From Methanobacteriota archaeon (lineage in GTDB: Archaea > Thermoplasmatota > Poseidoniia > Poseidoniales > Thalassarchaeaceae): a stretch of 39,424 bases of DNA. Shown one piece after another: positions 34,001 through 39,424 of this stretch. A program made the position numbers and the translations under genes. How positions within the stretch are numbered: the first letter of the stretch is position 1; the number at the start of each line of letters is the position of its first letter. The notes under the pieces are model-generated. The model had not been told where the DNA came from. It did not search any database and was given only the letters and a program-made list of their open reading frames with translations. The stretch covers positions 1 to 39,424 of the forward strand of contig JAAZXW010000002.1 of NCBI GenBank assembly GCA_014239955.1. The letters run 5' to 3'.

Positions 34001-34953
34001 GAATCATTCGAATCACCTCCCTTTTTCTTATCAACGAACTTCGAAATGAACTCCCAACCAGGGACGCCCAGCCTCTCTGTATGGGTCTGGATTTTTGGCG
34101 CCTTGAGGCAAAGACCCTCCCCAATTACCAGCATCACACCACCTCTCACTCTTGTTCTGAAGGTCCCATTTTCATTCACTATATTCCTGACTTCTTTGTA
34201 GCCAGCACACTCCAACTTCTCGGTCTCTTCACCGTTAATCATCACAGGGCACTCGTTGACGATTACCTCCGTCTCTTCCGGTGGTGGTTTGTATTGGAGG
34301 TTGGCACGATATAGTCCAAACTCTTCTTTCACTCTCTCTACTTCAGGAATCGTGGGAAGGTACCTGCCTACGCCTATTTCTCTTCGAAGAATATCTCCAA
34401 TGAGCACCCCCAGGGCCTGTGCGGTCCCTCCTGCGGCCCTAATAGGGCCGCAGAAGTCGATCGAAAGAAACTCAGAACCGTCAGCGTTGTTCATGATCCT
34501 GACTTCTCCGATTCCATCCAAAGGAGCAACTAGAACGGCTTCGGTAAGCACTGCAAGACCGACTCTTAGGCCCGAGTCTATCGCCCTCCTCCTATCACCG
34601 GTCGCAGCATGCATCTCTTTTGTCACAGAAATCGCAATCATGATTGCAGCCGTTTCCCTATCGTGCTCCTGAAGGAGGCCCCTCAATTGACTCTCGATCT
34701 TCAGTGGCGGATGTTCACGCTTTATTGGATCGACGAATAGATACGGGTCTTCGAGGAGCCTCTCCGTTCTACTTGCTAGATCTGACGCTCTAGGAATTTC
34801 AACCGACTCTGAAAAGTCCAAACCCTTCTTCTTTGCTTCTGTAGCAATGGCATAAGCCCCCTCTATCCGTTCGTCCAGTATTTCGTAGTATGAAGAGCGC
34901 TCAGACTCAAGCCTGTCGATATCCATTTCCGCAATTTTGGGGCTATTGGGCAT
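31090..34953 (-). CDS. polC: DNA polymerase D large (catalytic) subunit DP2
   Basis: Catalytic subunit of the euryarchaeal replicative polymerase; the exonuclease/small subunit DP1 is not in the window. The 1287-residue product has the N-terminal [40 protein letters not shown] and [20 protein letters not shown]. The catalytic aspartates are in NCDGDED at about residue 1020, followed by [26 protein letters not shown]. A zinc motif CQTCGK...CHH...CGG lies near 785, and a second, [12 protein letters not shown]...C...CGG, near 1185. The N-terminal '[18 protein letters not shown]' start is consistent with the family. No intein interrupts the catalytic motif, unlike in some Thermococcales and halophiles. 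Convergent with the prepilin peptidase gene. Confidence 0.96.
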   Translation of the reverse strand: [1287 protein letters not shown]

Positions 34954-35078
34954 GACTCTTCCTCGCTACAGCCCCTACTCGGACACGGCCGTCCAAGAAC
35001 ATTGACCGTCATCTCGGGCTATGTCCACCACAACAAAGGCAACCTTCATGCCATTTCGTCTAGGCCAGAACAGGTATA
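34954..35078. promoter_or_regulatory. Divergent intergenic region between DP2 and pyrE
   Basis: A 125-base gap that must hold promoters for both directions. GGTATAATG immediately at the pyrE start resembles a TATA sequence but is too close to act for that gene. I see no clear Shine-Dalgarno for pyrE and no repeat. Confidence 0.3.
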
Positions 35079-35663
35079 ATGGCATCAACTACGGTGGAGC
35101 AGGCGAGAGAAATTCTGATTGTGCGGATTCGCGAATTGGCTTATCTTTACTCAGAAAAAGAAGATTTTACCCTAGCTAGTGGAAGGAAGAGCAAGCACTT
35201 CTTCGACATGAAACCAGTGATGATGGATCCTGGGTGTGCGCACCTTCTAGGAGTGTTGATTCACAGCCAAATTGAGAATATCGGCCAAGTCGATGCAGTG
35301 GGGGGACTCGAATTGGGGGCCGTCCCACTCACGGGGATAGCAATCGCCAAAGCCGGTCGAGGATCATCTCTCAAGGGATTCATTGTGAGGAAGGAACCCA
35401 AGGGTAGAGGGGGTAGGAAAACAGGAAATCCCCCTGGAATAGAAGGCTCAAGTCTTGAGAGGGGCCACAGAATAGTACTCTTGGAAGATGTGACCACTAC
35501 TGGAGGATCCGCATTGAAGGCAGCGCAGAGGCTTATGGAAATGGGATGTGATGTGGCATCCTGCATCACCATATTAGATAGGCAGGAGGGTGGTTCAGAA
35601 GCATTCGAAGAAGCAGGAATCCCCCTAATACCTCTCACTCTTAAGTCCGAAATCGCGAGTTGA
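35079..35663 (+). CDS. pyrE: Orotate phosphoribosyltransferase
   Basis: Makes orotidine 5'-phosphate from orotate and PRPP in pyrimidine synthesis. The 194-residue product begins its core with FTLASGRKSKHFFDMKPVMM, contains VGGLELGAVPLTGIAIA and FIVRKEPKGRGG (the flexible loop with catalytic lysine), and has the PRPP motif RIVLLEDVTTTGGSA (about 131-145). The ATG at 35079 is accepted because the N-terminal helix fits the family, though no good ribosome-binding site precedes it. The CsaA-like gene starts 4 bases after the stop, suggesting one transcript. Confidence 0.93.
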   Translation: MASTTVEQAREILIVRIRELAYLYSEKEDFTLASGRKSKHFFDMKPVMMDPGCAHLLGVLIHSQIENIGQVDAVGGLELGAVPLTGIAIAKAGRGSSLKGFIVRKEPKGRGGRKTGNPPGIEGSSLERGHRIVLLEDVTTTGGSALKAAQRLMEMGCDVASCITILDRQEGGSEAFEEAGIPLIPLTLKSEIAS

Positions 35664-35667
35664 AGAA

Positions 35668-36066
35668 ATGGGGCAGCATGAAATAGATTCTGAGAGCCTA
35701 CCTTATCATCCCTCCAAGCTAGATCGAAAGGAGTACATCGGGATAGGGGAGTTCTTCTCCATAGATATGAGGTCTGGAGTTATCGATGATGTTCAAGAGT
35801 TCCCGGAGATGAGAAAGCCGTCTTACAAGATTAGAGTGGATTTCGGACCCGTGGTAGGAAAACTATGGAGCTCTGCACAAATCACAAACTATTCCCGATC
35901 CCAGCTAATCGGCAGATCAGTAGTAGCCGCGATAAATCTTGGAGAAAAGACACTACCGACAGGGTTCGTTTCCCAATTCCTTATTCTGGGTGCTCTCGAT
36001 GCAGACGGAACTGTTAGGCTTCTGGAGCTTCCAGAAGGGACACCTCCCGGTTCAACGGTAGCATAG
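35668..36066 (+). CDS. csaA: CsaA-like tRNA-binding-domain protein
   Basis: A 132-residue single OB-fold protein of the EMAP/Trbp111 type, found free-standing as CsaA, which binds structured tRNA and unfolded proteins as a dimer. Visible hallmarks are MRSGVIDDVQEFPE near residue 32 (normally 'RVGKI'), YKIRVDFGPVVGKLWSSAQI, LIGRSVVAAINLG and TGFVSQFLILGALD. The N-terminal ~30 residues are an extra segment before the OB fold. It follows pyrE in the same transcript. The role in archaea is not well defined. Confidence 0.85.
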   Translation: MGQHEIDSESLPYHPSKLDRKEYIGIGEFFSIDMRSGVIDDVQEFPEMRKPSYKIRVDFGPVVGKLWSSAQITNYSRSQLIGRSVVAAINLGEKTLPTGFVSQFLILGALDADGTVRLLELPEGTPPGSTVA

Positions 36067-36075
36067 CCACCAACC

Positions 36076-36087
36076 ATACCATATTGA
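36076..36087 (+). promoter_or_regulatory. TATA-like box upstream of cyclophilin gene
   Basis: ACCATATTGAAC lies about 25-35 bases before ATG 36111, with no Shine-Dalgarno between, so a leaderless transcript is likely. Confidence 0.35.
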
Positions 36088-36110
36088 ACTTGGAACGACC
36101 GATACACAAT

Positions 36111-36593
36111 ATGACATACGTGAGGATGACTACAAGCGCTGGAGAAATTGACATAGAGTTGTATACTGATGAATGCCCAGATACTACTGGGAATTTTCTA
36201 AAATTGGTGGACGACGGATTCTATGACGGATTACACTTTCACCGTGTCATCAAGGACTTCATGATCCAAGGAGGATGCCCTCACTCCAGTGATGCAAACA
36301 ATGGAAGAGCTGGGACTGGGGGCCCGGGTTGGAAAATTCCCTGCGAGCCCTCAGCATTGGGAAAGAAGCATGACAAGCCAGGCATCTTCTCAATGGCAAA
36401 TTCAGGTCCGAACACCGGGGGGTCACAATTCTTCCTCACCACCGTAGTCACTCCGTGGCTTGACGGTAGACATGCAGTATTCGGAGAAGTCGCCAAGGGA
36501 ATGGAAGTGGTGAGGGCAATCGAATCCACAGAGACACTTCCTGGTGACAGGCCGTCCTCACCTCAGAAGATTATCAAGGTAGAACGAGTCTGA
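36111..36593 (+). CDS. Peptidyl-prolyl cis-trans isomerase, cyclophilin type
   Basis: Cytoplasmic protein-folding catalyst. The 160-residue product from ATG 36111 (MTYVRMTTSAGEIDIELYTD) shows the complete cyclophilin core: GNFLKLVDDGFYDGLHFHRV with the catalytic arginine in FHRVIKDFMIQGG, then SMANSGPNTGGSQFFLT and the C-terminal WLDGRHAVFGEV. There is no signal peptide. The frame reaches back to 36084, but those nine residues are not family-like. The length is typical for a minimal single-domain form. Confidence 0.94.
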   Translation: MTYVRMTTSAGEIDIELYTDECPDTTGNFLKLVDDGFYDGLHFHRVIKDFMIQGGCPHSSDANNGRAGTGGPGWKIPCEPSALGKKHDKPGIFSMANSGPNTGGSQFFLTTVVTPWLDGRHAVFGEVAKGMEVVRAIESTETLPGDRPSSPQKIIKVERV

Positions 36594-36611
36594 AACCAAG
36601 AAAGAATAAAT

Positions 36612-36631
36612 TTATTAATAAGTTATTAATA
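36612..36631 (+). promoter_or_regulatory. Tandem TTATTAATA repeats: candidate operator over the fumarase promoter
   Basis: TTATTAATA occurs at 36612-36620 and again at 36623-36631, an exact direct repeat with an 11-base period (about one helical turn). It lies 9-28 bases upstream of ATG 36640 in an AT-rich block that also serves as the likely TATA element. Ribbon-helix-helix repressors commonly bind tandem sites one turn apart, and the gene it controls encodes such a domain. Confidence 0.45.
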
Positions 36632-36639
36632 GAGACAAC

Positions 36640-38241
36640 ATGGCAAAGCATAGAGTCGGCGATCGTAGAATAATAACCGTCAGCATTCCAGAGGATTTGG
36701 CTAGAAGATTGGATGCACGGGTCGGTCAGGGACGTGAGAAGGGCAGATCGGCAACTATCTCCAAGATGATTGAGACCTCGCTCACTGGGGGCAATGCCCA
36801 TCAGATCGCTACCAAATCACCCGTTTCAAGGGTCCCCAAGGGTGTCCGTGGGAAGGTTAGGATTGAGCTAGACACTATGGGGGAGGTTGAGGTGCCAACA
36901 GACAGATATTTCGGTGCACAAACTGCTAGGTCGCTAATCAACTTCGATATCGGTGAAGACCAGATGCCCCGCTCAGTCATCCGAGCGTTTGGGATTCTTA
37001 AGCAGGCAGCCGCCGAGACAAACGTATTTCTGGGAACTCTCGACGATGATGTTGGAACTCTCATTTCAGAGGCATGCGAAGAGGTAATTTCTGGGTCTCT
37101 TGACGACCATTTCCCACTCAGGGTTTGGCAGACCGGTTCGGGAACCCAGACTAACATGAATGCAAATGAGGTAATTGCAAACAGAGCCATAGAGTCTTCA
37201 GGAGGGAAGCTGGGAAGTAAATCCCCTGTCCACCCTAATGACCACGTTAACCGTGCCCAGTCGAGCAATGACACATTCCCAACTGCAATGCATATCGCTG
37301 CAGCAGAGGAGATACAGCACCGACTCATCCCATCTGTACAGAAACTTCGAACTTCCCTGGCCGAAAAGGCAGATGAGTTCGTGCATATCGTCAAGATCGG
37401 ACGAACTCATCTGATGGATGCCGTCCCGCTAACTCTAGGCCAAGAGTTCGGAGCATATGTTTCGATGTTGGATGCTGGCCTAATTAGGATCCAAACAGCA
37501 CTGAATGACCTACTTGAACTCGCATTAGGTGGAACTGCCGTTGGTACGGGGCTGAACACCCATCCCGACTTCGCAGACTTGGTCGCCAAGAAGATAGCCG
37601 AGAAGACCGGCCTTCCTTTCATTAGTGCCGAAAACAAGTTCGCCCAACTCGCTGCACACGATGCCATAGTCGCTGCCTCAGGGGCACTCAACACCCTCTC
37701 AGCATCTCTCATGAAAATCGCCAATGATATTCGATGGCTAGGTTCTGGGCCCAGGTGCGGATTTGGAGAACTCGCTCTTCCAGCTAATGAGCCAGGATCA
37801 AGTATCATGCCTGGAAAGGTGAATCCAACCCAATCAGAAGCGATGACAATGGTTTGCTGCCAGGTAATGGGTAATCACACTGCAATTTCTATAGGTGGAA
37901 GTCAAGGGAACTTCGAGTTGAATGTATTCAAGCCAATGATGATTCACAATCTCTTGCACAGCATAAGACTACTTTCCGACACTTGCGTATCATTCTCTGA
38001 TAAGTGTGTAACTGGTTTGAAGGCAAACGAAGAGAAAATCTCAGACCACCTAGAGAACTCATTGATGTTAGTGACTGCTCTAAACCCCCACATAGGTTAC
38101 GACAACGCAGCAAAGATTGCCAAGAATGCCCACGAGAAAGGCCTAACTCTCAAAGAGAGTGCTATCCAACTGAAACTGCTCAATGAAGATCAGTTTTCAG
38201 AATGGGTAAAACCCAGTGACATGACAGGTCCGAGCCTGTAG
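36640..38241 (+). CDS. fumC: Class II fumarase with N-terminal ribbon-helix-helix DNA-binding domain
   Basis: Reversible hydration of fumarate to malate in the TCA cycle. Residues about 73-533 are a full class II fumarase: [59 protein letters not shown] (catalytic region), [19 protein letters not shown] and the superfamily signature [15 protein letters not shown] near 387-401. Ahead of it, residues about 8-50 read [20 protein letters not shown], then [12 protein letters not shown]: a strand followed by two helices, as in CopG/Arc-type ribbon-helix-helix DNA-binding proteins. The join is in one open frame with no start codon between the domains until Met80, inside the fumarase core, so a separate fumarase is unlikely. 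The fumarase is tetrameric, which would present four strands and thus two RHH dimers. Known fumarases end near 465 residues; this one is 533. Confidence 0.9.
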   Translation: MAKHRVGDRRIITVSIPEDLARRLDARVGQGREKGRSATISKMIETSLTGGNAHQIATKSPVSRVPKGVRGKVRIELDTMGEVEVPTDRYFGAQTARSLINFDIGEDQMPRSVIRAFGILKQAAAETNVFLGTLDDDVGTLISEACEEVISGSLDDHFPLRVWQTGSGTQTNMNANEVIANRAIESSGGKLGSKSPVHPNDHVNRAQSSNDTFPTAMHIAAAEEIQHRLIPSVQKLRTSLAEKADEFVHIVKIGRTHLMDAVPLTLGQEFGAYVSMLDAGLIRIQTALNDLLELALGGTAVGTGLNTHPDFADLVAKKIAEKTGLPFISAENKFAQLAAHDAIVAASGALNTLSASLMKIANDIRWLGSGPRCGFGELALPANEPGSSIMPGKVNPTQSEAMTMVCCQVMGNHTAISIGGSQGNFELNVFKPMMIHNLLHSIRLLSDTCVSFSDKCVTGLKANEEKISDHLENSLMLVTALNPHIGYDNAAKIAKNAHEKGLTLKESAIQLKLLNEDQFSEWVKPSDMTGPSL

Positions 38242-38307
38242 AGAAATCCCTCGACGAAGACTACGTTCAAGGTCGTAAAATGGTATGGGCCGAATTCAGG
38301 TGGGAGC

Positions 38308-38347
38308 AACAGGGGGTTCCACACATGGGGGAGTTTCCCCCCCTGTT
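38308..38347 (-). repeat. Alternative G/C hairpins in the candidate RNA
   Basis: On the minus strand AACAGGGGG (38339-38347 as its complement) can pair with CCCCCTGTT (38308-38316) over 9 bases. The same run of seven G's can instead close a GAAA-capped hairpin with CTCCCC (38327-38333 region). The two pairings are mutually exclusive. No T-run follows on the plus strand, so it is not an ordinary terminator for fumC. Confidence 0.5.
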
Positions 38348-38360
38348 AACTCCGCAGGGT

Positions 38361-38399
38361 CCGGGTGTCACCTGGGCCCGAAGGCCCAGGTTTCCCCGG
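38361..38399 (-). repeat. UUCG-capped long hairpin in the candidate RNA
   Basis: Perfect 9-bp inverted repeat ACCTGGGCC (38370-38378) / GGCCCAGGT (38383-38391) around CGAA, which reads UUCG on the minus strand. A further 5 bp (CCGGG 38361-38365 with CCCGG 38395-38399) extend it across a small internal loop. The c(UUCG)g cap points to the minus strand as the transcribed one. Confidence 0.65.
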
Positions 38400-38577
38400 G
38401 TAGACGACTCCGGAACTTCATGCTCTTCCTTTGCCATTTTCCGACTTTCAAGAGATCTCCCTCCTAATCGCCGCATCCGCTTCTGGTACTTCGTCTCCGC
38501 TTTCCCTTCCACGTCTCGATACTGGCTTCTCCACGGGTCTCCCCGCCCTTGTTGCCTGATGTTTCCCTCAGTTTCCT

Positions 38578-38700
38578 TCCCCTTCGTTTCCTCCGGTTTT
38601 CTCCACTTCGTTCCCCATCCACGTGACCCAGGATTATTCTCTTCCCCCTACGCACATGTATCTCTTCAACTCCTATCTCGCTCTCCCCTTCGTTTCCTCC
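38578..38700. repeat. 17-bp direct repeat within the candidate RNA
   Basis: TCCCCTTCGTTTCCTCC occurs exactly at 38578-38594 and 38684-38700, 106 bases apart. On the minus strand each copy contains GGAGGAAACGAAGG. Such an exact repeat in a short purine-rich stretch suggests either internal duplication or a repeated structural module. Confidence 0.7.
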
Positions 38701-38884
38701 AGTTCGTCCGATTTATTCGCCGCGACCTTCGCGTTCACATTCGCTCCAGTCTTTCCCCGAGATCCTTTCGTTTCTCGGTTCTACCGCCTCGGTTTCGAGG
38801 CTCAGTTTTTGTGGCCCGCGAGTCGCGCCGAAGCGCCCTCACACCACTCCCCCGGAGCGGCAAAGAACACAGGGTAATGGATGG

Positions 38885-38894
38885 CTCATAAACA
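38885..38894 (-). promoter_or_regulatory. TATA-like box for the candidate non-coding RNA
   Basis: On the minus strand the sequence reads CGAAATGTTTATGAGCC; TGTTTATGAG lies about 25 bases upstream of the first GC-rich structured bases, with CGAAA as a possible BRE. It sits between the end of the beta-propeller gene and the RNA. Confidence 0.4.
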
Positions 38895-38958
38895 TTTCGC
38901 TAATATTGTCGCAGTTCACTGGAAATAAGGGTCTTTGGGAGTGTTTTTCCACTGCAAA

Positions 38959-39424
38959 TCACCCTCCTCGCAGTCCACGTATTTTCCTCCGCATCTCTGA
39001 ACTCCGATCTTCCTCTGATATTTCTTCCACTGGAATAGAGAACCGACGCCGGAGCACATCCTCCTCGACTACATAGACGCAACCAGAAGAATCACCGAAG
39101 CAAATTACATTTCCAATACCGAAAGAAGATCGAATTCTAGAATGATGTGAAATCTCCAATTCCACACTTCCATCCGAAGAATCAATTAGACAAATCTTGG
39201 ATTCTTTTTCCCATGAAGAGGCCCAAACTCCCTTCCCATCACCCAATGATGGCCCGAAACTGACAATATCGATTACACCATGTAGATCAACAGACCAAGA
39301 TCCAAAAAATTCGCTTGAGGAAACAAAACCTGAATCCAATCCAACCACCCACCCATCAAAGTAGTCAATTGCACGAACCGATGACTCTCCATGAGTAATC
39401 GCCTGTACTTCATGACCAACAATC
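38959..39424 (-). CDS. Beta-propeller-like protein, 5' part outside window
   Basis: The frame is open to the right edge, giving about 154 visible C-terminal residues. Repeated blade-like units can be seen: ITHGESSVRAIDYFDGWVVG, SWSVDLHGVIDIVSFGPSLG, KICLIDSSDGSVELEISHHS and NVICFGDSSGCVYVVEED. Each has the hydrophobic-strand pattern 'G-x-V/I-x-x-I-D' of WD40/PQQ-like propellers. The tail (EEDRSSEMRRKIRGLRGG) is charged. The protein may bind partners or proteins; no specific family is recognised. A first in-frame GTG at 39348 is internal to the propeller and not the true start. Confidence 0.65.
   Translation of the reverse strand, partial: IVGHEVQAITHGESSVRAIDYFDGWVVGLDSGFVSSSEFFGSWSVDLHGVIDIVSFGPSLGDGKGVWASSWEKESKICLIDSSDGSVELEISHHSRIRSSFGIGNVICFGDSSGCVYVVEEDVLRRRFSIPVEEISEEDRSSEMRRKIRGLRGG

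Larger units (their letters stand above)
38278..38866 (-). ncRNA. Candidate large structured non-coding RNA (about 590 nt), family unknown
   Basis: The 717 bases between fumC and the next gene contain no credible protein gene; the longest frames give Arg/Ser/Phe-rich sequence with no family pattern. The minus strand is markedly purine-rich over about 38400-38870. Read on that strand it forms hairpins capped by UUCG: GCGC/GCGC at 38825-38836 and a 9-bp ACCTGGGCC stem at 38370-38391, each closed by C-G. GGAAAC, which can form a GAAA tetraloop closed by G-C, occurs six times. A TATA-like box lies about 25 bases upstream of the proposed 5' end, and a short T-run (38276-38279 on the plus strand as AAAA) marks a possible 3' end. 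Both ends are approximate. I looked for the P4 core of RNase P RNA and helix 8 of SRP RNA and found neither. Confidence 0.5.

Noticed and set aside
31090-34953. Intein in polymerase D large subunit
   Set aside because: The catalytic NCDGDED region is contiguous, with no inserted Hint-type motifs.
38308-38347. Rho-independent-type terminator after fumC
   Set aside because: The G/C hairpin is not followed by a T-run and is part of a larger structured region.
38267-38655. Two short minus-strand ORFs rich in Arg and Lys
   Set aside because: Composition artefacts of the purine-rich strand; no ribosome-binding site or recognisable domain.
38278-38866. SRP RNA or RNase P RNA
   Set aside because: Neither the SRP helix 8 AGCAG/GGAAGG elements nor the RNase P GGAAAGUCC core could be found on either strand; a few partial matches (GGGGAAAGACTGG) lack supporting structure.
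38280-38891. 203-codon plus-strand ORF rich in Arg, Ser and Phe
   Set aside because: It arises from pyrimidine-rich composition over a hairpin-bearing stretch, has no family pattern and runs opposite to the likely RNA.
1-39424. CRISPR arrays or insertion sequences
   Set aside because: No regularly spaced repeats, terminal inverted repeats or transposase-like proteins were seen.

Overview
The window looks like a chromosomal segment of a marine planktonic euryarchaeon, most likely Marine Group II (Candidatus Poseidoniales, Thermoplasmatota). It carries archaeal information and cofactor genes: the large subunit of family D DNA polymerase, the primase large subunit, a KEOPS Pcc1 subunit, MptE, 4-phosphopantoate-beta-alanine ligase and a DUF373 membrane protein. 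It also holds an almost complete archaellum locus of the unusual layout I associate with that group. Placement is by gene content only; no marker gene could be aligned here. I see no insertion sequence, CRISPR array or clear prophage.

Left third (1-16000): a leftward aminotransferase cut by the window edge, tRNA-Cys(GCA), two membrane proteins of unknown role, a PLP-fold threonine dehydratase/serine racemase, an RNase HI and GcvH pair, a THEP1-like NTPase, and a two-gene cassette of a coiled-coil/winged-helix protein coupled to an Eco57I-type DNA methylase-like protein whose catalytic motif reads RPPW. A rightward isocitrate/isopropylmalate dehydrogenase follows. Then comes a leftward series: priL, DUF373, pcc1, nadC and phosphopantoate-beta-alanine ligase. 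MptE is divergent from priL. A membrane-anchored protein with two YfaP/DUF2135-like domains lies next to the archaellum locus and is transcribed away from it.

Middle (16077-31097): a rightward archaellum locus. It starts with a 1707-residue secreted/membrane protein of Ig-like repeats and a coupled cytoplasmic coiled-coil protein. After an inverted repeat and TATA box come two tandem archaellins, an ArlD/E-like protein, ArlF (with an inserted viral-type GSGY repeat), ArlG, ArlH, ArlI and ArlJ, then a GxGD prepilin peptidase. Archaellins are processed by the peptidase and assembled by ArlI/ArlJ/ArlH. ArlF and ArlG form the stator, which must grip the envelope; the giant protein is a reasonable candidate for that grip.

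Right third (31090-39424): DNA polymerase D large subunit (leftward), then rightward pyrE, a CsaA-like protein, a cyclophilin and a fumarase. The fumarase carries an N-terminal ribbon-helix-helix DNA-binding domain in the same frame, with two tandem TTATTAATA copies directly upstream, suggesting an autoregulated enzyme-repressor fusion. Next is a 717-base stretch with no credible protein gene. It is strongly purine-rich on the minus strand, contains UUCG- and GAAA-capped hairpins and has an upstream TATA-like box: a candidate ~590-nt structured RNA of a family I do not recognise. A leftward beta-propeller-like gene is cut by the right edge.
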